The notes under the pieces: generated by a model
Database searches by the model: none
What the model was told of the DNA's origin: nothing
The model's input: the letters and a program-made list of their open reading frames with translations, nothing else
DNA from: Pachyseris speciosa
Lineage: Eukaryota; Cnidaria; Anthozoa; Scleractinia; Pachyseridae
Direction of reading: 5' to 3'
Assembly: GCA_016490735.1 (NCBI GenBank)
Contig: JAEMWC010000023.1
Span: 441,501 to 505,500 of the forward strand
Length of the DNA: 64,000 nucleotides
Shown: piece by piece, positions 9,044-18,353 of the stretch
Layout: every line of letters begins with the position of its first letter
Position numbering within the stretch: position 1 is the stretch's first letter
Made by a program: the position numbers and the translations under genes

Positions 9044-10333
9044 TTACATTGATCTCAGAATTAATTTTCCATCAGTCTTTCTCATCTCAATATCCTGCTC
9101 ATAGAGGACCAATGCATACACACTGTAATCAGCATTTGTTCCATCACTCAAAGTGTATTTGAAAGTCAGTTTTGTCATTCCATCTTTAATATCCTGTTTC
9201 TGTTTTGTCAGATCGAAATAAACAAAAGGGAATATTGTACCGAAATTGCCCCTGTTGAGAAGGGTACTTTCACTGAAATCATTTACAGCTTGAACATATT
9301 TCAAAACATCTCTAAATACTCTTGTTGGTTCTGTTGAGGGTTTATAATGAACCTCTGGATAATCATTTCCATTGCCAACCTCAAGATAACAATCAGTCAA
9401 AGTTCGGTTATTTGCAACTGAGAATGTGTTATAGAGAAATTTATTGGCTGTCTGAGATGCATCACTTGCATCATTGATGATGAATACAAAGACATGCCTG
9501 GGTTTGTTTATTCCTGTGGAAATACGGAAATTGGCTGTCTGTTGTCTCGTTGAATTGCCTCTCTCGACCATTTCTCTCATGTAAGTCCACTTTCTGTTGT
9601 CAAGATACTTGCTCATGTATAAGGACTTTCCCGCAGAATTGAAAATAATACGAGGAACAATTAGCTGGAATTTAGTTAGTACCACACGACATGCATCGGC
9701 AGCTTGCCAAATCATATTGGCATCACTCTCAAGTGTCAAGTTGACCTCCAATTTAGAGTTAGGCATGAGTTCATCCCAAAAGCTCTTGAAAAAACCGTAT
9801 CTGTTCAATGCAAGCTCTGCATTTACTTTACCAGCTGCACCATCCAACAGTGCTTTGCGAGCTGCGAAACCTGCATTATAAGTAACCGCCTCAGCCGCTC
9901 TATCATCAGCATTCCTGTTTGTGTCAAGATAGAAGAACTCATTGGTTCCCTGACTTACAGCATAACCCTGTGAATACTCAAGCAATGACTTTATATTTGT
10001 GGCTTGGTTGGCATCTCTGCACTCATAAACATCAATACCATTCATTTTCACATTAATGGTGTTAATAAGAGCGTGAATTGAATTAACAATACCATTTTGA
10101 TCGTCAGCAGCAAGGTGGCCTCCATTTGCAAGTTTCTTTACAATGAAATCGACATTGAAACGGGCATTATACCAGTCAAATGGTGTAGTCTCTCCACTGT
10201 TATCAACAACGAAACGGTAACCTGTTTTCCTCTGATGAGTATTGTTTGCTACTACAGTATTAAGTGCTGTCTCTAGTTCGAATACTACATCTTCATATCT
10301 TTCGATATATTTTGAGTCACGATAGTTTGACAT
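9044..10333 (-). CDS. Major capsid protein (double jelly-roll)
   Basis: The gene encodes 429 residues with no breaks. It starts MSNYRDSKYIERYEDVVFE and has features of Polinton/adintovirus hexon-like capsid proteins: FDWYNARFNVDF, a MIWQAADACRVVLTKFQLIVPRI-like strand region that begins the second jelly roll, and IFPFVYFDLTKQKQ near the C-terminus. It would form the trimeric capsomers of an icosahedral particle. It is flanked by the penton and core genes, the usual order of a morphogenesis block. A TCTAA box lies 11 nt before the ATG. The identification is by family resemblance of the whole chain and by context. I see no fully diagnostic catalytic motif, as is normal for a capsid protein. Confidence 0.88.
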   Translation of the reverse strand: MSNYRDSKYIERYEDVVFELETALNTVVANNTHQRKTGYRFVVDNSGETTPFDWYNARFNVDFIVKKLANGGHLAADDQNGIVNSIHALINTINVKMNGIDVYECRDANQATNIKSLLEYSQGYAVSQGTNEFFYLDTNRNADDRAAEAVTYNAGFAARKALLDGAAGKVNAELALNRYGFFKSFWDELMPNSKLEVNLTLESDANMIWQAADACRVVLTKFQLIVPRIIFNSAGKSLYMSKYLDNRKWTYMREMVERGNSTRQQTANFRISTGINKPRHVFVFIINDASDASQTANKFLYNTFSVANNRTLTDCYLEVGNGNDYPEVHYKPSTEPTRVFRDVLKYVQAVNDFSESTLLNRGNFGTIFPFVYFDLTKQKQDIKDGMTKLTFKYTLSDGTNADYSVYALVLYEQDIEMRKTDGKLILRSM

Positions 10334-10344
10334 ATATTATTGTG

Positions 10345-10349
10345 TTAGA
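10345..10349 (-). promoter_or_regulatory. TCTAA box upstream of major capsid gene
   Basis: TCTAA lies 11 nt before the ATG at 10333, followed by an AT-only stretch. Confidence 0.65.
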
Positions 10350-10355
10350 TAAAAG

Positions 10356-10598
10356 TTATTTTATTTTACGTGGTCGACCTCTCTTTCTTTTGATTAAACC
10401 ACCAGTCTGGCTCTCACTCTCAGTTCCACTCTTGTTTCCACTTTTTCTCTTTTTCAAAAGTTCTATGATTTTGTCACCAGCTTTTTTGCCAGCATGTTCA
10501 CCAATTGTTGTGGCTGCTTTTTTTCCAGCTGTTTTGATCATATCAGTCACAATACCTTCACCATGTTGTTCATATTTTTTAAACTCGAACCGTTTCAT
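10356..10598 (-). CDS. Small basic AT-hook protein, putative DNA-condensing core protein
   Basis: The gene encodes 80 residues, strongly basic. It has a helical Lys-rich middle (TAGKKAATTIGEHAGKKAG) and a C-terminal AT hook (KRKRGRPRKIK). Placed between the capsid and penton genes it could package DNA or act as a small core protein. This is inferred from charge and position only. A variant box CCTAA (10605-10609) lies 6 nt before the ATG, so its promoter differs from the TCTAA set. Confidence 0.7.
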   Translation of the reverse strand: MKRFEFKKYEQHGEGIVTDMIKTAGKKAATTIGEHAGKKAGDKIIELLKKRKSGNKSGTESESQTGGLIKRKRGRPRKIK

Positions 10599-10611
10599 AT
10601 ACTATTAGGTT

Positions 10612-11397
10612 TTATAATTCCACACCTCTCAAGAATAACTCAATATACCAATCTATCCCATTTAAATCGACTGGAGCTCTAGAAGAGTCTGTGACATAAA
10701 AGCGTATTGAGCTGATTGTATGTGTTGAGACAGGATTCCATGAAAGAAAACGAGGTTTGTAAGTGAAAGGTAAACTTCTAACGAGATCTGTGACTGGTAT
10801 AACTGCGATTGTATTTGTGCTATTTCCATCAACAATGCTATCTGTCACCATATCACAATTGATATAAATTTCATCTACTCCTCTTGTAATATCAGGTAGA
10901 TTTGTTCCATATTCTGTGGCTGGAACTAATTTTGAATCGAAACCGATAAGTTTTCTGAAATCAAGATTCCTCAGATCCACACGATAATTTTCATTGAGTT
11001 CAATCAAAATGCGATATGTTGACAAAACGAAATACATGTTAATACCATACAGGAATTTTGATTTGTCTGTTTCAGATGGATTCAGTACATGGCTGTTTTT
11101 TCTCATATACTCATGAATGTAACTATTGATATCGTCGTATGAATACATCCCGTTAACGAATGTTATTGTTTCCCAGTTTACACCTTTGTCATAGCTGTAT
11201 TTCATTTGATTATTCCCAAAAATATCTCTGATATTGTACCAACTGTATGTCATATTGATGACATTCACAGCCATTTCATATTTTAAATCATTCGTTAATT
11301 TAAGGGGTGTATTGAATCTTTTTTCAAAATCATGACTCTTACTGACACCAATTTTGTCTCTGTTTTTACTGTTGAATCGTAATGAAATTTCTGTCAT
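10612..11397 (-). CDS. Minor capsid protein (penton, single jelly-roll)
   Basis: The gene encodes 261 residues with no breaks. The chain begins MTEISLRFNSKNRDKIGVSK and contains LKYEMAVNVINMTYSWYNI and FRKLIGFDSKLVPA, and ends IDWYIELFLRGVEL. This is the pattern of Polinton and polinton-like virus penton proteins, where a beta-rich single jelly roll forms the five-fold vertex. It lies directly upstream of the AT-hook and major capsid genes in transcription order. A TCTAA box lies 11 nt before the start. The assignment rests on resemblance to the family and on position next to the major capsid gene. Confidence 0.85.
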   Translation of the reverse strand: MTEISLRFNSKNRDKIGVSKSHDFEKRFNTPLKLTNDLKYEMAVNVINMTYSWYNIRDIFGNNQMKYSYDKGVNWETITFVNGMYSYDDINSYIHEYMRKNSHVLNPSETDKSKFLYGINMYFVLSTYRILIELNENYRVDLRNLDFRKLIGFDSKLVPATEYGTNLPDITRGVDEIYINCDMVTDSIVDGNSTNTIAVIPVTDLVRSLPFTYKPRFLSWNPVSTHTISSIRFYVTDSSRAPVDLNGIDWYIELFLRGVEL

Positions 11398-11403
11398 ATA
11401 CTT

Positions 11404-11658
11404 TTACATTAGATATTTCATCATTATTTTATTCAACTCACCGGTTTTCAGGATTCCCAGTCTGTTCAATGTATGCAATATTTTTGTGAATTCATTTTGA
11501 ACATTTTTGCTGTTGTTGCCGGCTGAAATAGATCCACCAAGCAACTGTAAACGTGAAAGCATGTCACCCAAAAATGCATCCCTTGAACCCATTCCTTTCC
11601 CTGTTTTGTATTTGTAAGAAGCTAATACATCTGAAATCGTATCTCTATATTTCTTCAA
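11404..11658 (-). CDS. Small protein of unknown function
   Basis: The gene encodes 84 residues if translation begins at TTG 11658, which overlaps the upstream gene's stop as TTGA. An ATG may have been lost, since ATGA overlaps are usual in such blocks, and the first internal Met is at residue 23. The sequence contains GKGMGSRDAFLGDMLSRLQLLGG-like amphipathic helix and ends LNKIMMKYLM. The penton-gene TCTAA box lies inside its 3' end. I do not recognise a family. Position in the virion block suggests a structural or assembly role. Confidence 0.55.
   Translation of the reverse strand: MKKYRDTISDVLASYKYKTGKGMGSRDAFLGDMLSRLQLLGGSISAGNNSKNVQNEFTKILHTLNRLGILKTGELNKIMMKYLM
11409..11413 (-). promoter_or_regulatory. 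TCTAA box upstream of penton gene
   Basis: TCTAA lies 11 nt before the ATG at 11397, inside the 3' end of the preceding small gene. Confidence 0.65.
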
Positions 11659-12209
11659 AGTTTGTATTTCTCTTTTATGAGATTCATTTTCTTTTGGAGT
11701 GATTGATTTTTTTTTCTTCTTCCTAGATTTCTGGCAGTTTCTGCAGCTTTCTCCTTTTCTTCAAGAAGTTTTTGTGGGGCGACTTGAGTTAAATCGGATG
11801 GTTTCAAAAGCTTGTTATTTTTCAATATAATTCTGTCATCTTTATCGAAATAGTTATCGATCGATAATATGTTGGGTGTCTGATCCTCTTCTTCAGGTGC
11901 TTCAATTGCCAAAGGAAGTTCCGTTCCCATTGTAATTGCTCTGCGATTAGCTTCAATAACATCATCAAGTCCTTGTGTTAAAGCCTGTTGATTTTGTTTC
12001 AACTGTTCAATGACTTCATCCTGTTTTTTGTCGACACTTTCTTTCACACTCTTCTGGACATCAATAGAGGGCTTCAGCAATTCTGATGTTGTATCATATG
12101 CATCCTGTTTTCTGTATTCATAAGTCTTGATAACATCACGAACTTCCCTTGTTTTGTTTCCAGCTTCAATTCCACTTTTAAGAAGCCTTTTCATTCGTTC
12201 TATATCCAT
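11655..12209 (-). CDS. Coiled-coil virion-block protein of unknown function
   Basis: From ATG 12209 the frame gives 184 residues that are charged and helical: MDIERMKRLLKSGIEAGNK, a long Gln/Lys/Glu coiled coil (EVIEQLKQNQQALTQGLDDV), an acidic linker (APEEEDQTP) and a basic C-terminus. The open frame extends 22 codons upstream to 12275, but that stretch is antisense LINE sequence, so I chose the internal ATG at the LINE junction. Similar coiled-coil proteins occur at this place in related elements. The function is unknown. Its own promoter has been displaced by the LINE. Confidence 0.72.
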   Translation of the reverse strand: MDIERMKRLLKSGIEAGNKTREVRDVIKTYEYRKQDAYDTTSELLKPSIDVQKSVKESVDKKQDEVIEQLKQNQQALTQGLDDVIEANRRAITMGTELPLAIEAPEEEDQTPNILSIDNYFDKDDRIILKNNKLLKPSDLTQVAPQKLLEEKEKAAETARNLGRRKKNQSLQKKMNLIKEKYKL

Positions 12210-12210
12210 A

Positions 12211-13676
12211 TTCAAGAAGTCACTGATTCGGCCTCTGATAAAAAAGGACAACCTCGATGCTGATGTCTTTGCCAACTATCGGCCTATTTCCAATCTATCG
12301 TTTCTCTCTAAGACATTAGAGAGAATAGTGGCTTCCCAGATTGAGGTTATCTCACCACGAATGGCTTATTTGCTAAAATGCAATCAGCATACAGAAAGCA
12401 TCATAGTACTGAAACTGCCCTTCTACGAGTTGTTAATGATATACATCAGGCAATTGACAATAAATGCGAAGCTCTTTTAGTGCTGTTAGATCTGTCTGCG
12501 GCTTTTGACACAATAGACCACGCTATTCTTCTTGATAGGCTTCGGTATCGCTATGGCTTTTCCGAAATGGTTCTTCGGTGGATTGAATCATACCTTAAAG
12601 GTCGTCCTCAATGCATCGCCCTCGATAAGATCGTTTCTCGACCACGATATCTACCGTGTGGTGTTCCTCAAGGGTCCGCCCTTGGACCGCTGTTATTCTC
12701 GTTGTATATCGCCCCTCTTGAAGATATCATCTCCGCACACGGTTTCGACGTAATGATGTATGCTGACGACACCCAGCTCTACATTTTTATGCGTAAAGGA
12801 AACCGCATCGCTTCTCTAGAAAATCTCAGTTTGTGTCTAGATGATATCATGAGTTGGAATTTATGCAATATGCTTAAATGCAATCCGTCGAAGACTGAGA
12901 TAATTCATTTCTCTTCGCGTTTTTCACCTGCTGAGCCGATTGCTTCGATTAAAGTCGGTGATCATTACGTTCAGCCTACTAGTGTTATCAAAGACCTTGG
13001 AGTCACGCTTGATTCACACCTTACCTTTGTTCCCCATGTCAACAATACCTGTCGCGCTCTTTCGCGTTCGTTTCATTTTATTGGCAGAATCAGAAAATAT
13101 CTTTCGCAAGCGGATACTGAGCGCATTGTCCATGCCTTTGTTTTATCGAAATTGGATTATTGTAATAGTTTGCTCTATGGAATTCCCTCTCGTGAAATTG
13201 AGAAACTTCAGAGATTGCAGAATACCGCGGCAAGATTAATTGTGTGCATGAAGAAGACTGATCACATTACTCCTGTTTTAAAAAAAGTTGCACTGGCTTC
13301 CTGTAAATGACAGAATAATTTTTAAGTTACTGTTGCTTACGTACAAATCTCTTAATGGCCTTGCCCCGGTGTATATTAACGAACTTTTACATCATTACAC
13401 TCCCTGTCGCTCTCTTCGTTCTAGCGATTCCAACCTCCTAGTTGTCCCGAAGACTGCTACAGTTACTTACGGAGATAGATCTTTTGCGGCAATTGCTCCG
13501 AAGTTATGGAATCAGCTACCGCTTGCAATTAGACTAGGTAACTCTGTTGATAGTTTTAAAAGGGCCTTGAAAACGTACCTGTTTCGTGAGAGCTCTTTCT
13601 TTTAGCTGTAAAAAGCATCGAGACATTTATATGTAGAATGCGTTTTTAAGAACTTTAATTATTATTATTATTATTA
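12211..13676 (+). mobile_element. 5'-truncated CR1/L2-like LINE
   Basis: About 1.47 kb of a non-LTR retrotransposon was inserted between the divergent leftward and rightward blocks. It starts within the reverse transcriptase domain (SLIRPLIKKDNLDADVFAN) and ends with an (ATT)n tail at about 13658-13676, as in CR1/L2-type elements. The 5' edge is set by loss of Polinton coding at the ATG of the coiled-coil gene. I found no clear target duplication. It separates the coiled-coil gene from its upstream region but leaves the ATPase promoter box intact. Confidence 0.9.
12240..13605 (+). pseudogene. LINE reverse transcriptase, two frameshifts
   Basis: Three frame segments are consecutive pieces of one reverse transcriptase. 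The first (to about 12360) has NYRPISNLSFLSKTLERI. The second (12378-13310) has HHSTETALLRVVNDI, LVLLDLSAAFDTIDH, VPQGSALGPLLFSLYI and the catalytic YADD in MMYADDTQLY. The third (13288-13605) has HWLPVNDRIIFKLLLLTYKS and FAAIAPKLWNQLP, which mark the C-terminal region of CR1/L2-like elements. Frameshifts at about 12370 and 13290 make it inactive. The endonuclease half is missing through 5' truncation. Confidence 0.93.
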
Positions 13677-13697
13677 TATACAATTGTGTTAGACTAA

Positions 13698-13702
13698 TCT
13701 AA
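13698..13702 (+). promoter_or_regulatory. TCTAA box upstream of packaging ATPase
   Basis: TCTAA lies 12 nt before ATG 13715, just beyond the LINE 3' end. Confidence 0.6.
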
Positions 13703-13714
13703 AACTATTTACAT

Positions 13715-14353
13715 ATGGAAATCCCTAATTATGATATTCAGGGTTCAAAGAATTCATTCAGACAGTTGTATCCGTATATGCCAAAAGACACTTTCAGGAT
13801 GCTGCTGGCTGGTAATTCAGGATCTGGAAAGACAACACTGTTTATGCATCTGATTATGGAACCATTGGTTTATTATGATCAGATACATCTTTATGCAAAA
13901 AATTTAGATCAAGACAAATATCAATATCTTCGGAAAGTAATGGATGAAATAAGCGGTCACATTGGATATCCTGCCTTGGTTTGCAGTCAAGAAGAGATAT
14001 TGCCAGTTGAACAAATAAAAGACACAGATTTGCAGCGATTGGTTGTTTTTGATGATTTCGTGACTGACAAGAAACAAGATCAGATAATCAGCTATTTCAT
14101 TCAGGGAAGACACAAGAACTGTTCAGTCATATATCTCACACAATCATTCTATGGCTGTCCAAAATCAATCAGATTGAATTGCAGCCACTTTTGCCTCTAT
14201 GATTTCCCATCATCAAGAGAAAGGAATCTGATTGCACAGGAGCTTGGAATCGACAAGAAGAAATACATTGAAGCAACCAAAAAACCATATTCCTTCTGTT
14301 ATGTTGATAAGCCGATGAAAACAATCAAGAGAAATTTTTATGGTGCGATTTAA
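13715..14353 (+). CDS. Genome-packaging ATPase (FtsK/HerA, A32-like)
   Basis: The gene encodes 212 residues with no breaks. Walker A is LLAGNSGSGKTTLF (residues about 31-44) and Walker B is RLVVFDDFVTD (about 108-118). An arginine-rich sensor-like QGRHKNCSVIYLTQS follows. This is the compact A32-type ATPase that drives DNA into preformed capsids in Polintons, virophages and poxviruses. It opens the rightward block and has a TCTAA box 12 nt upstream. Length is normal for the family. Confidence 0.94.
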   Translation: MEIPNYDIQGSKNSFRQLYPYMPKDTFRMLLAGNSGSGKTTLFMHLIMEPLVYYDQIHLYAKNLDQDKYQYLRKVMDEISGHIGYPALVCSQEEILPVEQIKDTDLQRLVVFDDFVTDKKQDQIISYFIQGRHKNCSVIYLTQSFYGCPKSIRLNCSHFCLYDFPSSRERNLIAQELGIDKKKYIEATKKPYSFCYVDKPMKTIKRNFYGAI

Positions 14354-14358
14354 TCTAA
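14354..14358 (+). promoter_or_regulatory. TCTAA box upstream of acidic mini-protein gene
   Basis: The tandem TCTAATCTAA at 14354-14363 places the first box 11 nt before ATG 14370. The gap between the ATPase stop and this start is only 16 bp. Confidence 0.55.
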
Positions 14359-14369
14359 TCTAATATTAT

Positions 14370-14606
14370 ATGGCAATCAATAATTTCCAAGATGTTGAAA
14401 AACAGGAGAATCCAAAAACAGAAAGAATCGAAAAATTAATCAATCCTTCTAATGTTGAAACACCATTTGAAATCGCTGAAAAAATCAAAATGGAAGTATA
14501 CAGGAGGACACAAAAAGTATTGAAAAACAATAAGAGACTACCTGTCATCTATGAAACCATACCACCTGAATTCTTGGAAGATGAAAGCAGTGATGAAGAA
14601 GATTAA
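14370..14606 (+). CDS. Small protein with acidic tail, unknown function
   Basis: The gene encodes 78 residues with MAINNFQDVEKQENPKTER at the N-terminus, a Lys-rich helix (EIAEKIKMEVYRRTQKVLK) and an acidic C-terminus (EDESSDEED). It lies between the ATPase and fibre genes with its own TCTAA box, so it is probably expressed. I recognise no family. Confidence 0.6.
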   Translation: MAINNFQDVEKQENPKTERIEKLINPSNVETPFEIAEKIKMEVYRRTQKVLKNNKRLPVIYETIPPEFLEDESSDEED

Positions 14607-14611
14607 TCTAA
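14607..14611 (+). promoter_or_regulatory. TCTAA box upstream of fibre 1
   Basis: TCTAA lies 12 nt before ATG 14624. Confidence 0.6.
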
Positions 14612-14623
14612 CAAGATGATATA

Positions 14624-17600
14624 ATGGGAGTTTTTAATTCTCCACTAGATCAAGATAAAATGAAAACTGGAACTGGTGAAAGAGGCCCAGCTGGTCCAAT
14701 TGGTCCCAAAGGTGAAAAAGGTGATAGAGGTCCAAAAGGTAATACAGGTGCAATTGGTCCACAAGGAGCTACTGGAGCTGTTGGTCCCAAAGGTGATCGA
14801 TTTAGATTAACACAAGATGGTAATTATGACATTGAAAATAAACGTTTGACAAATGTTGGTGATCCAGTAAATCATTATGATTCTGCTAACTTGGGATATG
14901 TTAATGATGCTGTTTTATCAATTGAAGGAACACGTGTTAATCCATTTAAATTTCTTCTTGAAGATGTATCAAAAACAACTATTCTTAGAAATGCGAATAA
15001 TCTACAATTAGAAGTCTATAATAAAAGCCCTTACTCAATAAATAAATAAAAAAGCCTTGTCTTTTGTTATTCCTACTGCTGGTCTTACAACTGTTCTTCG
15101 TTTTGATTTGTCACAATTGGAAGTTTCAAAGTACACTTTAGTTGTTGAGTTTTATACTGATGGTAACCCAAATAATGCAACAGTTGATGATGACAATCTG
15201 TCATCAAATTTAATTGAAAGAAAGGATTCAATAAAAAGAGCATTTCCAAAGACTCATCTTGTTGATGGTTATCTTAAGAGAATATTCTTCCTTGAAAAAA
15301 CAAGTCATGGTTCCACATCAATGGAGTTATTGTTGATTTCACCATATTTACAAAACAATAAAAAACATTATGTTATAGTTTATGGTGTTTACGGATTTTC
15401 AAATATTATTTTATCACATATTAACGATCCTGCTTTTGAAATAGAAGATGGAAGAATTGTATTTAATAATGAGCTTAAAATGAGTTTTCATAGAATAGTC
15501 AATGTTGCACGCCCTATACTTCCACAAGACTGTGCAACTAAAAAATACGTTGATGATGCTGCCACATATCTGTCGACAAATAAAGCGGATAAAACATATG
15601 TTAATTCTAACTTTGTGAAAAAAGATGGAAGCGTTGCAATGACTTCTGATTTGAATCTTGGAGGTAACAAATTGACTAATGTAGCAGCGCCAACAGCAAA
15701 CAATGATTCAGCCACAAAGGGGTATGTTGATACTGAAATTGCTGGAATTGATGTTTCTCCATTTCTTAAAAAAGATGGAAGTGTTGCAATGACTGGTGAT
15801 CTTGACATGGGCAATAATAAAATAAAAAATATACCATTCCCTAGCTTATCATCTCCAGTTAGTAGTTATGATGCGGTGAATTTTGGTTTTGTTGTACAAA
15901 ATATACAAGATATCAGAGCAGACACATTATTATTGAATGGAACAAATGCAATGACTGGTGATCTTGACATGGGTGACAATAAAATAACAAATGTTGGATC
16001 TCCAAACTCTGATAAAGATTCTGCCAACAAAAAGTATGTTGATGACCTTGTTTTTTCAGCATCAGGAGCTCAACGCAACCCATTCGCTTTTCTGTTAAAA
16101 GACAAATCCAAGTCTTCTGCAGTCAGTGGTGTGGAAAACCTTCAAATTGAGAATTTTGACAGATCACCTTATCACATAAACAAGTCGTCATTGTCTTTTT
16201 TCATCAAACGAAGAGGCAACTTTACATCCAAAATTCGTTTTAATGTTTCATCTTTGAGAAACAGTCAGTACACTTTTGTTGTTGAGTTTTACTCACCATC
16301 AGACCCACGCCAAGCTACAATTGGGCTCGATCTTCGCACATTGAACATACGTGAAGTCAGACAGCCATTTCAAAACCTTTTCTCAAAACCCCATATGTTG
16401 ATGGTTATATGAAGAAGCTTTTCCGAATCGAAAAAACTGGTGGCGGTCAAGCGTTAATTGAGGTTTTACTTTTTAGCACAGCTCCCGCGTCTAACACCAA
16501 AACACATATCATCGTTTATGCAGCTTATGGCTTTCATACCAACTTGTCTTACTTTGTCCATGACCCAACTTATGAAATTGAAAACGGTCATGTTGCGTTT
16601 GGTAGTAATGTTGACATGAAATTAAACAAAATCCTCAACCTGCAGGATAACCCCTCAAACCCACAAGATGCTGTAAACAAAAGTTATGTAGACCAGAGGT
16701 TGCAAACCAAACTCGATACGATTGCACAACAAAATCTAAATATGAACAACAATGCCATTACTGATCTTGCTCCACCCGTCAACGCAGACGATGCGGTGAC
16801 AAAACTTTATACTGACGAATATTTTCTCCGACGAGACGGTTCGACTGCAATGTATGGCGATTTGTCGATGGGTGGAAATAGAGTGACGAATTTAGCGGAC
16901 GTGGTGAATGAAACTGATGCAGTGAACTTCAGAGTTTTAAATCAAGCTGGAATAGCTATTAGAGCGAACACTTTATTATTGAATGGAACAAATGCGATGG
17001 CAGCGGATATGAAACTTGGAGGGCATAAAATCATTAACTTAAAAGAAGGAACAAATAAAACCGATGCCGTAAATTTAGATCAATTAGAAAAAAGTCATAT
17101 TTCATCTGCTTCTCATCCAAAGAATGCTTTCAAATATTTGATGAATGATATCGATGAAATTAGCACTGAATATGGCTTGACAATTAATGGATATGTCAAT
17201 TTACCTCGGTCACCACATTTGATTTCAAAGAAGGTCATTGATATAGACTTGAATAAAGAAGCTAATCATATTTACAGAGCTAGAATTGGTTTTAATATGT
17301 ACACAATAAAAGATGGAAAATACACTTTCATTCTTGAATGGCTATTTCCTGATTATGAAGGAATGAGTCTTAGTAGTGTAACATTCAATGCAACTGGCGG
17401 AATTACAATTCATAAAACTGTAGGGAGAAAATTTGACAACAGAAATGAAGATCATTCGAGATATTTATTATGGATTGAAAAACCTTCAGTAAGTTCACCA
17501 CCTGAATATTTATATTGTACGATTCATATTAATGCTAACCCAACTTATCCAAATAAGTACAAAGTTCATTGTGTTGCATATGGTATTGATTTCGAAGCAG

Positions 17601-18337
17601 CAGACGTTCCATCAAGTGTTTACGACTTCTCTGAACCTTTCAAAATCGTGAATGAAACAATACAATTACAAACTGATTTAGATTTGAATGGTTTTGATGT
17701 GAAAGAAAATAAAAATTGGTTGTTTGGTGGAGACAATGGTGAATTTACAATGCTAAATAATATTAATATGAACAGCTATTTAATAAAAGAGGCTAAACTT
17801 GGTGGTGATTTGAATCTGAATGGCTATAGAATTCATAATAATGGTTTGAATCTATTTCGTTCAAGCGTTACAGGTGTAATTATGGAAACGGCTTTCGATT
17901 TGGGTGGATTTGCTCTTTATAGGCCGAAATTAGGAGGTGATCTAAATTTGAATGGGAATGGAATAATCGGTCAAATACAATATTTAAATTGCTCTGTTAA
18001 AGCCAAACAAGGACATAATAAGAATGTTTTAAAGCCTGTATTGATAAATGGCGCTGATTTTTTAGTCATTCATAACAATAACTTTCATATTAAGAATATG
18101 TATGTAATACAAGGAACAAAACCCGGAATATTCTACTTCAAGACAAAAGCTGAAGGTGCTGGAAATTTACCATTACCAGCAACAATTTTTGAATACAGAC
18201 ATGGTGTTGTGGGCAGAAACATCACAACGGTCAACATCAACAAATCATTATCGAGAGGCTATCTTATAATCGACTATTCACATCCCAACAGTGGAGAATT
18301 TGATACAGCATTCCCACTTGAAGTAATTATGAATTAA
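14624..18337 (+). pseudogene. Large modular fibre with collagen-like stalk, two frameshifts
   Basis: One long gene read in three segments: 14624-15049, about 15055-16412, and about 16394-18337. The N-terminus MGVFNSP matches the second fibre and is followed by 14 Gly-X-Y triplets (GERGPAGPIGPKGEKGDRG). The body alternates two modules. Linker modules carry MTGDLDMGNNKI or NVGSPNSDKDSANKKYVD. Head modules of about 170 residues begin NPFKFLL, NPFAFLL and NAFKYLM. The linker pattern is the one seen in phage and Polinton tail fibres. The breaks at about 15043-15056 and 16389-16394 are single-base changes, the second next to a CCCC run. A trimeric host-attachment fibre is the likely role. Confidence 0.85.
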
Positions 18338-18342
18338 TCTAA
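18338..18342 (+). promoter_or_regulatory. TCTAA box upstream of fibre 2
   Basis: TCTAA lies 11 nt before ATG 18354. Confidence 0.6.
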
Positions 18343-18353
18343 AATAATATTAT

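Noticed and set aside
12210..12275. N-terminal 22 residues upstream of the coiled-coil protein start
   Set aside because: This stretch is the antisense of LINE reverse transcriptase sequence. The coding match to Polinton proteins begins at ATG 12209.
14370..14548. Minus-strand frame opposite the acidic mini-protein
   Set aside because: It is antisense to a gene with its own promoter box and has no recognisable features.
15488..15814. Minus-strand frame of 108 residues within fibre 1
   Set aside because: It is a by-product of the repeated linker modules on the other strand.
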